Source: Hallella mizrahii | GTDB lineage: Bacteria; Bacteroidota; Bacteroidia; Bacteroidales; Bacteroidaceae | Length of the DNA: 64,000 nucleotides | Direction: 5' to 3' | Assembly: GCF_009695775.1 (NCBI RefSeq) | Contig: NZ_VUNG01000003.1 | Coordinates: 1 to 64,000, forward strand | In this document: positions 17,396 to 27,108 of the stretch, piece by piece | How the letters are laid out: every line of letters starts with the position of its first letter | How positions within the stretch are numbered: position 1 is the first letter of the stretch | Notes under the pieces: model-generated | What the model was told of the DNA's origin: nothing | The model's input: the letters and a program-made list of their open reading frames with translations, nothing else | Database searches by the model: none | Position numbers and translations under genes: made by a program

Positions 17396-18223
17396 CTACA
17401 GTGTTTTGAGGAACTGCTCCGCCTCGGCCAGCGTGTCCTGCTTGCCTACGTCGAGGAGTCGAAGGTTGTTTTTGACATATCCCTTGATGGGCACGTCGTG
17501 GCAGATCTTAAGATAGAAATCCATGATCGGGAACTTTTCCGGCCAGCCGGCCATCTTGACAAATAGGGTGGGGGAAAAAGTGTGGATGCCACTGAAGGCA
17601 TACATGTGATAGCGCCCGGCGAGTAGTGGCGGTTGCTCTTCACCGACAGAGAGCGGAAACTTCACTTGTGAGAGTGCCTCACGCACGTCGGGCCACGGCG
17701 TCTTCACTTCTCCCGTCTCGATATTCACCCATCCGACGAGAAGCATCTGATCGTTGAAGAGCAGATAGCGACGTGTCTTGCGCCAGCTGACGAGCAACTG
17801 CGCGCCTGCCATGACATGGGGCACGCCACACTCCGGACACATCACCTTAGGGTCAAGGCGATAGAACTTGCCGAGGTCGACATTGCTCAGAATGTCCACA
17901 TTATGAATAAGGATAGGGTAGTGAGGGTCGAAGAGAGGGGCAGCGTGGCGTATGCCGCCACCGGTGTCAAGGAGTTGCTCGCTCTCATCGCTGACGCGGA
18001 TGTCGAGTCCAAAGTTGTTGTTGGCATTGAGATAGTCCACGATCTGACCGGCAAAATGGTGGACGTTGACCACAAAGCGCGTGACACCGGCATCGCGCAA
18101 TCTGAGGATTACACGTTTGAGCAGGGGCTCGCCGCCAACCTCCACCAGTGCTTTTGGCAGGTGGTCGGTGAGAGGCTTGAGGCGTGTGCCCAAGCCTGCT
18201 GCGAAAATCATTGCTTGCATCAT
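17396..18223 (-). CDS. Sugar-phosphate nucleotidyltransferase, MurU/mannose-1-phosphate guanylyltransferase-like
   Basis: A 275-residue single-domain nucleotidyltransferase. The opening [21 protein letters not shown] carries the NTP-binding signature GxGTRLxPxTxxxPK, and the acidic metal-binding NVDILS (residues about 91-96) follows. It transfers a nucleotide onto a sugar 1-phosphate; the exact sugar and base cannot be read from sequence. Length and pattern resemble MurU (MurNAc 1-phosphate uridylyltransferase), and murQ is 7 kb away, so a cell-wall recycling role is possible but unproven. An unusual insertion around residues 110-150 contains [12 protein letters not shown], with a cysteine pair. 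ATG codons at 18223 and 18220 are both possible. Confidence 0.78.
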   Translation of the reverse strand: MMQAMIFAAGLGTRLKPLTDHLPKALVEVGGEPLLKRVILRLRDAGVTRFVVNVHHFAGQIVDYLNANNNFGLDIRVSDESEQLLDTGGGIRHAAPLFDPHYPILIHNVDILSNVDLGKFYRLDPKVMCPECGVPHVMAGAQLLVSWRKTRRYLLFNDQMLLVGWVNIETGEVKTPWPDVREALSQVKFPLSVGEEQPPLLAGRYHMYAFSGIHTFSPTLFVKMAGWPEKFPIMDFYLKICHDVPIKGYVKNNLRLLDVGKQDTLAEAEQFLKTL

Positions 18224-18251
18224 CTCTTAAAAGCTCTTCGCTGTATTGGTG

Positions 18252-18283
18252 CAAAGATACCAATAATTTATGTTTCTGACAAA
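18252..18283 (-). promoter_or_regulatory. Promoter of the nucleotidyltransferase gene
   Basis: Minus strand TTTG (plus 18280-18283), 20 bases, TATCTTTG (plus 18252-18259). A full consensus match, 28 bases before the start. Confidence 0.8.
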
Positions 18284-18312
18284 TTTCGTGGCATCTTTCA
18301 TGTCTCCATGTC

Positions 18313-18357
18313 TAAATAAACGACAGATGCTGACAGTCAGCCCGCCAGCATCGTCGT
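18313..18357 (-). terminator. Terminator downstream of upp
   Basis: Minus strand ACGACGATGCTG pairs with CAGCATCTGTCGT (one bulge) and is followed by TTTATTT. It lies about 20 bases after the upp stop. Confidence 0.65.
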
Positions 18358-18376
18358 TATGGAATCCTGTTGTTGA

Positions 18377-19036
18377 TCAGAGTTTGTCGCCGTAGCAGAG
18401 GTCGCCGGCGTCGCCAAATCCCGGTACGATGTATTTGTGCTCGTTCATTCCCGGGTCGATGGCAGCGCACCAGATGGTGGTCTTGTCGTCGGGGAATACC
18501 GACTTGATGTGGTCGATGCCCTCTTCTGTGGCGATGACACAGCAGACGTGGATGCGCTTGGGCGTGCCTTTGGAGAGGAAAGCCTTGTAGCCCAGCTCCA
18601 TGCTTCCGCCAGTGGCGAGCATCGGGTCGGCAATGATGAGCGTCTTGGCGTCGATGCTTGGCGTGGCGAGATACTCCACGTGTATGCCTACCTTGTGGTG
18701 CTCCTTGTCGGTATATTCGCGGTATGCCGAGACAAAGGCGTTGCCCGCATGGTCGAAGATGTTGAGAAAGCCCTGATGAAAAGGCAGTCCGGCGCGGAAG
18801 ATCGTGGCCAGCACAATCTTGTCCGTCGGCACGTTGACGCGTGCAATGCCTAAAGGTGTGGCCACGTCACGCTGCTCATAGTTGAGCCGTTTGGAAACCT
18901 CAAAAGCCTCGTATTCGCCCATCCGCATGATGTTGTTGCGGAAGAGCAGGCGGTTTTTCTGATATTCGGCATCGCGCATCTCGGCCATGTACTGTCCGAT
19001 GATACTGTTTTCTTTGGATAAGTCAATAACTTCCAT
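18377..19036 (-). CDS. upp: Uracil phosphoribosyltransferase
   Basis: Salvage enzyme converting uracil and PRPP to UMP. The 219-residue protein has the PRPP-binding signature in the form LIIADPMLATGGSME (around residues 134-148) and the C-terminal uracil-binding segment DAGDLCYG. An additional N-terminal stretch makes it slightly longer than the 208-residue E. coli protein. The start MEVIDLSKENS is the only good choice. It has its own -7 element and terminator, so it is probably monocistronic. Confidence 0.92.
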   Translation of the reverse strand: MEVIDLSKENSIIGQYMAEMRDAEYQKNRLLFRNNIMRMGEYEAFEVSKRLNYEQRDVATPLGIARVNVPTDKIVLATIFRAGLPFHQGFLNIFDHAGNAFVSAYREYTDKEHHKVGIHVEYLATPSIDAKTLIIADPMLATGGSMELGYKAFLSKGTPKRIHVCCVIATEEGIDHIKSVFPDDKTTIWCAAIDPGMNEHKYIVPGFGDAGDLCYGDKL

Positions 19037-19086
19037 CTTATGATTTAGTGTCTTTGTATTTTATATGAACCGTAAAAGGTATGATA

Positions 19087-19094
19087 CAAAGGTA
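19087..19094 (-). promoter_or_regulatory. -7 element of upp
   Basis: Minus strand TACCTTTG, 51 bases before the upp ATG. The -33 element is not clear. Confidence 0.5.
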
Positions 19095-19199
19095 CTTAGT
19101 TTTTGCAAAGTGTAAATGTCAAAACAGCAAAGAGCCGTCTGTTTTTATAATCTTTAACCTAAAAAGGCTTGTACGGGCGGGAATTTTCTTCTGCAAACT

Positions 19200-19230
19200 T
19201 TTGGGGAGAATTATCTTTTTGCTACCTTTG
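19200..19230 (+). promoter_or_regulatory. Promoter of pckA
   Basis: TTTG (19200-19203), 19 bases, TACCTTTG (19223-19230). A full match to the Bacteroidetes consensus, giving a leader of about 50 bases. Confidence 0.8.
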
Positions 19231-19285
19231 CATTCGGATTAAATCAAGGTAAAATACCATTCACAACTTAAATACATTTTATAAA

Positions 19286-20902
19286 ATGGCAAAGTTTGAT
19301 AAATCAGTTTTAGCAAGCTACGGAATTCAGACAGGTACTGCTGAGGTTCTGTACAATCCTTCTTACGAGGTGCTGTTCAACGAGGAGACCAAGGAAGGTC
19401 TCGAGGGCTACGAGGTAGGCCACGAGACAGAGCTGGGTGCTGTTGACGTGTTCACAGGTATCTACACCGGTCGTTCTCCTAAGGACAAGTTCATCGTTGA
19501 CGATGAGACTTCTCACGACACTGTATGGTGGGACTCTGAGGAGTATCACAACGATAATCACCGTGCTACCAAGGAGGCTTGGAACGCTGTGAAGGAGATT
19601 GCCAAGAAAGAGCTCTCTAACAAGAAGCTGTATGTCGTTGATGGTTTCTGCGGCACACACCGCGACACCCGCATGAAGGTTCGCTTCATCGTGGAGGTTG
19701 CATGGCAGGCTCACTTCGTTACAAATATGTTCATCCGTCCGAAGACAACAGCTGACTTCGAGCAGGAGCCTGACTTCATCGTTTACAATGCCTCTAAGGC
19801 TAAGGTCGAGAACTGGAAAGAGCTCGGTCTGCACTCTGAGACTTGTGTGATGTTCAACGTCACCAGCAAGGAGCAGGTGATCATCAATACATGGTATGGT
19901 GGTGAGATGAAGAAGGGTATGTTCTCTATGCAGAACTACTTCCTCCCCTTGAAGGGCATCGCTTCCATGCACTGCTCTGCCAACACCGACAAGAACGGTG
20001 AGAACACCGCTATCTTCTTCGGTCTGTCTGGTACAGGTAAGACTACTCTGTCTACCGATCCTAAGCGTCTGCTCATCGGTGATGACGAGCACGGATGGGA
20101 CGACAAGGGCGTCTTCAACCTCGAGGGCGGCTGCTATGCTAAGGTCATCAACCTCGACAAGGATGCTGAGCCTGACATCTACGGCGCTATCACACGTGAT
20201 GCACTGCTGGAGAACGTTACCGTTGACAAGGACGGTAAGATCGACTTCGCTGACAAGAGCGTGACAGAGAACACACGTGTCAGCTATCCTATCTATCACA
20301 TCAAGAACATCCAGCGTCCTGAGAGCCAGGGTCCCGCTGCAAAGCAGGTTATCTTCCTGAGCGCCGACGCTTTCGGTGTGCTGCCTCCAGTGTCTATCCT
20401 GAATGCTGAGCAGACCAAGTACTACTTCCTCTCTGGCTTCACAGCTAAGCTGGCTGGTACAGAGCGTGGTATCACAGAGCCGACTCCTACCTTCTCTGCT
20501 TGCTTCGGCCAGGCATTCCTCGAGCTGCATCCTACAAAGTATGCCGAGGAGCTCGTCCGCCACATGGAGAAGAGCGGTGCTAAGGCTTACTTGGTGAACA
20601 CAGGTTGGAACGGTACCGGCAAGCGTATCTCTATCCGCGATACACGTGGTATCATCGACCGCATCCTGGATCACGACATCGACAAGGCTCCTACGAAGAC
20701 CATTCCTTACTTCAACTTCGTCGTTCCTACAGAGCTCGAGGGTGTGAACAAGGACATCCTGGATCCTCGCGATACTTACAAGGACGCTTCTGAGTGGGAC
20801 GCTAAGGCTAAGGATCTGGCACAGCGCTTCATCAAGAACTTCAAGAAGTACGAAGGCAACGAGGCTGGTAAGGCTCTCGTAGCTGCTGGTCCTCAGCTCT
20901 AA
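19286..20902 (+). CDS. pckA: Phosphoenolpyruvate carboxykinase (ATP)
   Basis: Interconverts oxaloacetate and phosphoenolpyruvate with ATP/ADP. In this group it usually runs in the CO2-fixing direction on the route to succinate. The 538-residue protein has the ATP-type kinase-1a loop [11 protein letters not shown] (near residue 247) and the metal/oxaloacetate segment GDDEHGWD nearby. [11 protein letters not shown] near the N-terminus carries the substrate arginine. The length equals the family's. Codon use is strikingly uniform (GAG, AAG, CTG/CTC, GCT, GGT), a sign of very high expression. It is monocistronic with its own promoter and terminator. Confidence 0.97.
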   Translation: MAKFDKSVLASYGIQTGTAEVLYNPSYEVLFNEETKEGLEGYEVGHETELGAVDVFTGIYTGRSPKDKFIVDDETSHDTVWWDSEEYHNDNHRATKEAWNAVKEIAKKELSNKKLYVVDGFCGTHRDTRMKVRFIVEVAWQAHFVTNMFIRPKTTADFEQEPDFIVYNASKAKVENWKELGLHSETCVMFNVTSKEQVIINTWYGGEMKKGMFSMQNYFLPLKGIASMHCSANTDKNGENTAIFFGLSGTGKTTLSTDPKRLLIGDDEHGWDDKGVFNLEGGCYAKVINLDKDAEPDIYGAITRDALLENVTVDKDGKIDFADKSVTENTRVSYPIYHIKNIQRPESQGPAAKQVIFLSADAFGVLPPVSILNAEQTKYYFLSGFTAKLAGTERGITEPTPTFSACFGQAFLELHPTKYAEELVRHMEKSGAKAYLVNTGWNGTGKRISIRDTRGIIDRILDHDIDKAPTKTIPYFNFVVPTELEGVNKDILDPRDTYKDASEWDAKAKDLAQRFIKNFKKYEGNEAGKALVAAGPQL

Positions 20903-21000
20903 TCGTCTCAGAAAGTCGATACAGCAAGACGTCCTCTCCTATATATAATAAGGAGTGCAGACTTCTCGTATAGATAGCGGGAGACAGTCTTCAACATATA

Positions 21001-21034
21001 CCTCCTCTGTGCTTTGGCACAGAGGAGGTTTTTT
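21001..21034 (+). terminator. Intrinsic terminator of pckA
   Basis: CCTCCTCTGTGC, loop TTTG, GCACAGAGGAGG, then a T-run. Twelve perfect base pairs. Confidence 0.93.
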
Positions 21035-21150
21035 AGTGCCCACACACTAATGATAGCCTGCACAAAATAGATCAATTGTGCTGTTTTCGAGCTCTGTACT
21101 TACCTGTACAGACTTTTTTTGTCATAGGAATGAAAATAAACTGAATATTA

Positions 21151-21182
21151 TTTGGAGGATTCTCAACTATTGCTTAACTTTG
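21151..21182 (+). promoter_or_regulatory. Promoter of a short transcript
   Basis: TTTG (21151-21154), 20 bases, TAACTTTG (21175-21182). This perfect consensus has no long ORF directly behind it; the first ORF is the 32-residue one at 21258. Confidence 0.75.
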
Positions 21183-21257
21183 CAATGTCTTCGTGAGAAG
21201 ATATACATAAAGTTTCATTAGGTTAGTAGTTTGATAGATTTTTAAGGTAAAGTTAGG

Positions 21258-21356
21258 ATGATGTTATTAGATTTAGAATCTATATCAATGTTGGTTTTGG
21301 TCATTTTGATGACCGCACTAAGCGTTTTTTTCTTGGTGAACAACCACGTTGAATAA
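21258..21356 (+). CDS. Candidate small single-pass membrane protein, 32 residues
   Basis: The ORF starts MMLLDLESISMLVL and ends FFLVNNHVE. Residues 9-27 are an uninterrupted hydrophobic stretch fit for one membrane helix, with an acidic N-terminal part and a polar tail. It is preceded by TTAGG at Shine-Dalgarno distance. The ORF is framed exactly by a consensus promoter (21151-21182) and an intrinsic terminator (21372-21404), giving a transcript of about 215 bases. No family is recognised. The alternative is a small RNA in which this ORF is accidental, since the predicted leader of about 70 bases is long for so short a message. Confidence 0.5.
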   Translation: MMLLDLESISMLVLVILMTALSVFFLVNNHVE

Positions 21357-21371
21357 CATTATTCTACAAAG

Positions 21372-21404
21372 AAGACAGTGCAAGTGATTGTATTGTCTTT
21401 TTTT
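21372..21404 (+). terminator. Terminator of the short transcript
   Basis: AAGACAGT pairs with ATTGTCTT (one G-T pair) around a 12-base loop, followed by further T residues to 21404. Confidence 0.7.
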
Positions 21405-21507
21405 GTGCCCTATCACCAAAAGCACTAAACAAACTTAAAATCACTTGACAAATGCGACTTTTTACATAATATTCAGGAAAAACCGCATTATTTCCGAGAA
21501 TTCTAAG

Positions 21508-21515
21508 TAAATTTG
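21508..21515 (+). promoter_or_regulatory. -7 element before the envelope gene run
   Basis: TAAATTTG, an exact TAnnTTTG, 26 bases before the lipoprotein ATG. The -33 element is weak. Confidence 0.5.
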
Positions 21516-21541
21516 CAGCAAAAATAATATAGCGCGCAAAA

Positions 21542-22891
21542 ATGATAAAGAAGTTCTTGGCATTTGCCTGCATGGCATTGGCTATGTTTGGATTTTCTTC
21601 ATGCCTCAACTCCGATGAAGATGAAATAACCTACTATGACGATACTGCAGTGACCGCATTCTCACTCAGTGCCGCCAACAGATACATCCACACCACCGCT
21701 TCTGATGGCGTGACGGACAGCGTGTATAAGACTACGCTGACCGTGACAGGCTATGCCTTTTCCATCGATCAGCAACAACGGCTGATCTATAATACCGATT
21801 CCTTGCCAGTTGGTACGGACGCAGCTCATATCCTGGCAACCATTTCCAGCAAGAACAGCGGAAACATCGTGCTCAATCTGAAAGACAAAGCCGGGCAGGA
21901 TTCATTGGCCTATTACTCTTCCACGGACTCCATTGACTTCACTAATCCTGTACGCCTGCGTGTCTATAACACTCAGGGCACCGCCTATCGCGAGTATACC
22001 GTAAAAGTCAACATACATCAGCAAGAGGGCAATGTCTTTTATTGGAACTCTCTGAATGAGCCTGCTCTCCAGACCCTCGCACACCGCCGCATGATCGCCA
22101 ACGGCAATGACCTCTATCTCTTCGGCTTAAAAGACGGTGCTACCGTAGGATATGTCTACAGCAATCAGGCCTGGAAACAGCTCAGCCGCTCCTTTGGCGC
22201 TGATGCCTACAAGAATGTTGCCGTGCAGCAGGGAAGCATCTTTGTCCTTGACGGCAATGCGCTTCTTCGTACCAGCGACGGTGAGCAGTGGCAGACAGTT
22301 TCCACACTAACGGGTGTCAAACAGTTGTTGGGCGCAACGCCCGCAAGGCTTTATGCGATGACGGACAACGGCATCAGCTATTCATCAGACCAAGGCACCA
22401 CATGGACGGCGGATGCTTTGGACGACGCAACAGCCAATCTGCCGGATACAGACTTGAACTTTATCAGCTCCGCAGCGGTCACCAACGACAACACCTACAA
22501 CCTGCTGCTGATTGGAAACCGCAACGGCAAGACCGTGACATGGGCGAAGGTGGAGGAAAACGGGAGTGGCTCACAGAGCCAGCCGTGGTATCTCTTCACC
22601 GACGACGAATATAATCGGAAGACACTGCCCTGCCTCAGCAATCTACAAGTAGTCAACTGTGAGGGCACGCTTCTGGCTGTAGGCGGAGATCTGAAGACGA
22701 TTTACAGCAGCCGCGATCAGGGACTCACATGGTCGGCAGACACGACCTATACACTTCCCGACGCTGTTGCCGGCACTGCAGTGCCGACAGCCATGACAGT
22801 CGGACAGAAAGGAATGATCTACCTCTCGGCATCTGACTCACCCATCGTCTACTATGGACGTCTGACCCGCTACGGGTGGGCAGCGTACTAA
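21542..22891 (+). CDS. Surface lipoprotein with BNR-type beta-propeller repeats (DUF6242-like)
   Basis: A 449-residue lipoprotein. The signal peptide ends in the lipobox FSSC with C21 as the lipidated residue. It is followed by LNSDEDE, an acidic run at +3 to +7 that resembles the lipoprotein export signal for surface exposure in Bacteroidetes. Residues 40-150 look like an all-beta domain. The remainder has BNR/Asp-box-like repeats (SYSSDQGTTWTAD near 280, IYSSRDQGLTWSAD near 385), indicating a beta-propeller. I associate this layout with DUF6242 proteins that precede DUF6089, uppS and bamA in related genomes, but the family name is from memory. The function is unknown; the position suggests an envelope role. 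Confidence 0.7.
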   Translation: MIKKFLAFACMALAMFGFSSCLNSDEDEITYYDDTAVTAFSLSAANRYIHTTASDGVTDSVYKTTLTVTGYAFSIDQQQRLIYNTDSLPVGTDAAHILATISSKNSGNIVLNLKDKAGQDSLAYYSSTDSIDFTNPVRLRVYNTQGTAYREYTVKVNIHQQEGNVFYWNSLNEPALQTLAHRRMIANGNDLYLFGLKDGATVGYVYSNQAWKQLSRSFGADAYKNVAVQQGSIFVLDGNALLRTSDGEQWQTVSTLTGVKQLLGATPARLYAMTDNGISYSSDQGTTWTADALDDATANLPDTDLNFISSAAVTNDNTYNLLLIGNRNGKTVTWAKVEENGSGSQSQPWYLFTDDEYNRKTLPCLSNLQVVNCEGTLLAVGGDLKTIYSSRDQGLTWSADTTYTLPDAVAGTAVPTAMTVGQKGMIYLSASDSPIVYYGRLTRYGWAAY

Positions 22892-22916
22892 TCGGTCTTT
22901 ACAAAACGACGCGTAC

Positions 22917-23615
22917 ATGATGTTGCGGCTGATTGCTTCCCTTGTCTTACTGACCACGATGGTGATCCCGTCGACAGCGCAGGACGACAGCGAATACCGG
23001 CTCGAGGTCGGTGTCGGAGCAGGAGCGATGGGCTATCTCGGTGACTTCAACGGCAGCCTGACAAAAGATCTCCAGCCTGCCGTGTCGTTGACGGGGCGAT
23101 ATGTCTTCAATCCTTACATGGCATTGCGGATCAACGTAGCCAAAGGCACGATGAAAGGCTCATCGGCTGATGTGGAGACCTATTATCCCGACTATGCCGA
23201 CCAGGTCTATACCTTTAAGAACTCACTCTATGATGCCTCTGTGCTCTATGAGTTGAATTTCTGGCCTTACGGCACCGGAAGGGACTACAGAGGCGCCAAA
23301 CGCCTCACGCCCTTCATCTTTGCAGGATTGGGCATGACCTATGCAGATGTGAAAACCAATGGAGCCAAAAAGGGAAAGGTGGCCTTTAACCTTCCATTAG
23401 GCGTGGGAATGAAATATAAAATCGGAGAACGGGTGAACATTGGACTGGAATGGTCCATACATTTCGCACAGAACGATGAGCTCGACGGGGTGAAAGATCC
23501 CTATCACATCAAAAGCAGCGGACTGTTTAAAAACACTGATTGCTATTCGCTCCTGCAAGCAACACTCACCTACAGTTTCTCGCCCAAATGTACAACGTGC
23601 AATAAAGAATTTTAG
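22917..23615 (+). CDS. Outer-membrane beta-barrel protein (DUF6089-like)
   Basis: A 232-residue protein with a cleavable signal peptide (cleavage after STAQ, about residue 22). Amphipathic beta strands and glycine-rich turns follow, such as [15 protein letters not shown] and [15 protein letters not shown]. The C-terminus is CNKEF; the final phenylalanine fits an outer-membrane protein recognised by BamA. The length and the neighbourhood (immediately upstream of uppS and bamA) match the DUF6089 family. It may be a small eight- to ten-stranded barrel of unknown role. It is 25 bases from the lipoprotein gene and two bases from uppS, so all are one transcript. Confidence 0.75.
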   Translation: MMLRLIASLVLLTTMVIPSTAQDDSEYRLEVGVGAGAMGYLGDFNGSLTKDLQPAVSLTGRYVFNPYMALRINVAKGTMKGSSADVETYYPDYADQVYTFKNSLYDASVLYELNFWPYGTGRDYRGAKRLTPFIFAGLGMTYADVKTNGAKKGKVAFNLPLGVGMKYKIGERVNIGLEWSIHFAQNDELDGVKDPYHIKSSGLFKNTDCYSLLQATLTYSFSPKCTTCNKEF

Positions 23616-23617
23616 AT

Positions 23618-24382
23618 ATGGCAGAACTCGATATGACAAGGATTCCACAGCACATCGCCATCATCATGGATGGCAATGGGCGTTGGGCTACTGAGCGCGG
23701 TAAAGACCGCTCCTACGGTCATCAGGCCGGGGTGGACACTGTGCGCCGGATCACTTCCGAGTGTGTGCGGCTCGGCGTGAAATATCTCACGCTCTACACC
23801 TTTTCCACAGAGAACTGGAACCGTCCTGCCACTGAGATCCATGCGCTGATGGGACTCGTGCTGACGTCGCTTGAGGATGAAATCTTCATGAAGAACAACG
23901 TCAGATTCCGTGTCATCGGCGACGTGAAGCGCTTGCCTGACGAGGTGCAGCAGAAACTCAAGGAGACCGAAGAGCATACTAAGGACAACAAAGCTATGAC
24001 GATGGTCGTGGCACTGAGCTACTCCTCGCGTTGGGAAATCACGCAGGCTGTGAAAGACATCATCGAGGAGCGCACACGGCCCTGGCGTCTCGGACGGCAG
24101 CATGTCGAGAGCTTTGATATCACAGAAGACCTCATCAACCAGCACATGCAGACGAGCTTCATGCCTGATCCCGACCTGCTAATCCGTACCGGTGGCGAGC
24201 TGCGCATCAGCAACTTCCTGCTGTGGCAGATCGCTTACAGTGAGCTCTATTTCTGTGACACCTATTGGCCCGACTTCTCTGAGGAAGACTTGCACAAAGC
24301 TATCCTCAGCTATCAGTCGCGCCAGCGCCGCTTTGGCAAGACTGAACAGCAGGTGGAAGAGAATACCGAGGATAACATATAA
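23618..24382 (+). CDS. uppS: Isoprenyl transferase (undecaprenyl diphosphate synthase)
   Basis: Condenses isopentenyl diphosphate units onto farnesyl diphosphate to make the C55 carrier lipid for peptidoglycan and polysaccharide synthesis. The cis-prenyltransferase signature [13 protein letters not shown] sits at residues 12-24, with the catalytic aspartate D18. The conserved [11 protein letters not shown] and the C-terminal [19 protein letters not shown] are also intact. At 254 residues it has the usual length. An in-frame ATG at 23633 is an alternative start. It belongs to the same transcript as bamA, 23 bases downstream. Confidence 0.95.
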   Translation: MAELDMTRIPQHIAIIMDGNGRWATERGKDRSYGHQAGVDTVRRITSECVRLGVKYLTLYTFSTENWNRPATEIHALMGLVLTSLEDEIFMKNNVRFRVIGDVKRLPDEVQQKLKETEEHTKDNKAMTMVVALSYSSRWEITQAVKDIIEERTRPWRLGRQHVESFDITEDLINQHMQTSFMPDPDLLIRTGGELRISNFLLWQIAYSELYFCDTYWPDFSEEDLHKAILSYQSRQRRFGKTEQQVEENTEDNI

Positions 24383-24405
24383 TCATAAACGACAATTCTT
24401 TGAAG

Positions 24406-27039
24406 ATGCATCATAATAAGAAAAAAGTCCTGGCAGCTTGTCTTGCTATGGCCATCGTGGCCAGCGTGCAGGCGCAGGAGCAAATCGTACACCCCGACAT
24501 CAACTATGCCGGCACGCCGCGTGACCTCGTCATCGGCGGCTTCAACGTCTCCGGCATTGACGGTTATGAGGATTATATGCTTACAGGAATCTCCGGACTC
24601 TCTGTCGGACAGCACATCTCAGTGCCCGGTACGGAAATCACGGAGGCTGTCAAACGCTATTGGAAGCACGGCCTCTTTTCCGATGTGAAGATCTCGGCCG
24701 ACTCTATCGTGGGTGATAAGATCTATCTGCATATCTCCCTGAAGGCGCGCCCCCGTGTCTCCACCATCAACTACGTGGGACTGAAAAAGAGCGAGAAAGA
24801 GGATATGGAGAAGAAACTCGGTATCCTGCAAGGTGGACAGATCACGCCAAACATGATCGACCGTGCCAAGATCCTGGCCAAGAAATACTTCGACGATAAG
24901 GGTTACAAGAATGCAGATATCGAGATTCAGCAGCGTCCCGACGTCACCGGTAAGAACCAGGTCATCCTCGACGTCATCATCGACAAGAAGGATAAGATCA
25001 AGGTAAGACATATCTACATCGAGGGAAACAAGTATCTGAGCAACCTCAGAATCAAGGGCGGACTCTTCCATAAGGGCGCCTTTGCCAAGACACATGAGGC
25101 AGGAAAGCTCTCTACCTTCCTGAAATCAAAGAAGTTCACCCCCGAGCGCTGGAAAGCAGACAAGGAGAAACTCATCGAGAAATACTACGAGTTGGGCTAC
25201 CGCGACGCCACGATCTTGAAGGACAGCGTGTGGAACAATGATCCCAAACATGTCAATGTCTACGTCAAAGTAGACGAAGGCAAGAAATACTATATCCGTA
25301 ATATCCACTGGGTGGGCAATACTGTTTACAACTCAGCCTACCTCTCCAATCTGCTGGGAATGCGGAAAGGTGACGTTTATAATCAGAAGTTGCTCAACAA
25401 GCGACTCCGAGAAGACGATGACGCTGTGTCCAACCTCTACTACAACAATGGCTATGTCTTCTCCTCCATAGATCCTGCTGAGCAAAATATCGTCGGCGAC
25501 TCTATCGACCTGGAGATGCGTGTCTTGGAAGGACCACAGGCCCATCTGAGCCATGTGCGCATCAATGGTAATGACCGACTCTATGAAAATGTGGTGCGCC
25601 GTGAGCTTCGTACCAAGCCCGGCGACCTCTTCTCTAAGGAAGCCCTCATGCGTTCTGCACGTGAGTTGGCCTCTATGGGATTCTTCGATCCAGAAAAGGT
25701 GACACCGGATGTCAAGCCAAATGCTGAGGACGGAACGGTGGATATCAACTGGAACCTGACACAGAAGTCCAACGACCAGATCGAGTTCTCACTCGGTTGG
25801 GGACAGACGGGTATCATCGGACGCGTGGGACTGACGCTCAACAACTTCTCTATGGCCAATCTGTTCAACAAGAATAAGGAACACCGCGGCATTATGCCTA
25901 TCGGCGACGGTGAGAAGCTCTCCATCGGCGTACAGACCAATGGCTCCTACTATCAGAGCTACAACACCAGCTACTCCACCAACTGGTTTGGCGGAAAGCG
26001 GCCTATTCAGTTCTCTGTCGGAGCGTTCTACTCCAAACAGACCGATGTGTCGAGCAACTATTACAACTCAGCTTGGCAGAACAGCTACCTGCAGTCACTC
26101 TATGGCTACAATAGTTATTCTTATAACTACAGCAATTACGAGAACTACTACGACCCCGACAAGTATGTCAAACTTCTGGGGGCAAGCATCGGATGGGGCA
26201 AGCGTCTGCGCTGGCCCGACGATTACTTCAACCTATCGCTTGAGCTCTCGTTCACCCGCTATATGCTGAAGAACTGGCGCTATTTCTCTGATTTGATGAC
26301 TACAGGCAACAGCAACAACCTCAACCTGAGCATAGCCATCAACCGCTCGTCAACCGACAACCAGCTCTTCCCACGCCGCGGTTCCGAGTTCACTGCCAGT
26401 GTCACACTCACTCCGCCATGGAGTATGTGGGACGGAAAAGACTATAAAAATCTGGCCACAAACCCATATTCTGCCAACTACGTCAGAGAGCAGCAGGAGA
26501 AATACCGCTGGATAGAATATAACAAATGGAAGTTCAAGGCACGCACATTCACGGCTCTGACAAGTGCTCAGAAATGCTTCGTGCTCATGACGCGCGTGGA
26601 ATTGGGTATTCTCGGCAGCTACAACAAATACAAGAAGAGCCCGTTTGAGACGTTCTACGTCGGTGGTGACGGCATGAGCGGCTATTCCAGCACCTATGGC
26701 GAGGAAACGATCGGACTGCGCGGTTACGAGAATGGTTCTCTCACTCCTTATGGTTCTGAGGGATATGCCTATGACCGCATGTCGCTGGAGTTGCGCTATC
26801 CGTTCCTGTTAGGCAATACGACCATCTACGGACTGACCTTCGTGGAGGGCGGTAACGCCTGGACTGAGACGAGCAAGTTCAATCCTTTCCAGATGAAGCG
26901 CTCGGCAGGTGTCGGTGTACGTATCTATCTGCCTATGGTCGGCCTGATGGGTATCGATTGGGCTTACGGCTTCGACAAGGACAACAACGGCAGTAAGGGC
27001 GGAAGCCAGTTCCACTTTGTCCTCGGACAAGAGTTCTAA
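24406..27039 (+). CDS. bamA: Outer membrane protein assembly factor BamA
   Basis: Central component of the machine that inserts beta-barrel proteins into the outer membrane. The 877-residue protein has a signal peptide (MHHNKKKVLAACLAMAIVAS, cut after VQAQ). Several POTRA-like repeats follow over about residues 40-430, with recognisable motifs such as YYELGYRDA and YYNNGYVF. A C-terminal beta-barrel includes GLRGYENGSLTP (near 775) and ends in phenylalanine (HFVLGQEF). The ATG at 24406 is preferred over a TTG six bases upstream. It is longer than E. coli BamA (810), with tyrosine/asparagine-rich barrel loops around residues 550-590. Skp-like chaperone genes follow. Confidence 0.95.
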   Translation: MHHNKKKVLAACLAMAIVASVQAQEQIVHPDINYAGTPRDLVIGGFNVSGIDGYEDYMLTGISGLSVGQHISVPGTEITEAVKRYWKHGLFSDVKISADSIVGDKIYLHISLKARPRVSTINYVGLKKSEKEDMEKKLGILQGGQITPNMIDRAKILAKKYFDDKGYKNADIEIQQRPDVTGKNQVILDVIIDKKDKIKVRHIYIEGNKYLSNLRIKGGLFHKGAFAKTHEAGKLSTFLKSKKFTPERWKADKEKLIEKYYELGYRDATILKDSVWNNDPKHVNVYVKVDEGKKYYIRNIHWVGNTVYNSAYLSNLLGMRKGDVYNQKLLNKRLREDDDAVSNLYYNNGYVFSSIDPAEQNIVGDSIDLEMRVLEGPQAHLSHVRINGNDRLYENVVRRELRTKPGDLFSKEALMRSARELASMGFFDPEKVTPDVKPNAEDGTVDINWNLTQKSNDQIEFSLGWGQTGIIGRVGLTLNNFSMANLFNKNKEHRGIMPIGDGEKLSIGVQTNGSYYQSYNTSYSTNWFGGKRPIQFSVGAFYSKQTDVSSNYYNSAWQNSYLQSLYGYNSYSYNYSNYENYYDPDKYVKLLGASIGWGKRLRWPDDYFNLSLELSFTRYMLKNWRYFSDLMTTGNSNNLNLSIAINRSSTDNQLFPRRGSEFTASVTLTPPWSMWDGKDYKNLATNPYSANYVREQQEKYRWIEYNKWKFKARTFTALTSAQKCFVLMTRVELGILGSYNKYKKSPFETFYVGGDGMSGYSSTYGEETIGLRGYENGSLTPYGSEGYAYDRMSLELRYPFLLGNTTIYGLTFVEGGNAWTETSKFNPFQMKRSAGVGVRIYLPMVGLMGIDWAYGFDKDNNGSKGGSQFHFVLGQEF

Positions 27040-27108
27040 ACCGAAGCAAGGAAACATGAGAAGCGTATGACGAAAGGGTGCTTTGACACAACGATAAAGC
27101 ACCAATCG

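Noticed and set aside
19310..20674. A 454-residue open frame antisense to pckA
   Set aside because: It is a shadow of the strongly biased codon use of pckA; the sense frame has all enzyme motifs, and the antisense protein has no recognisable family.
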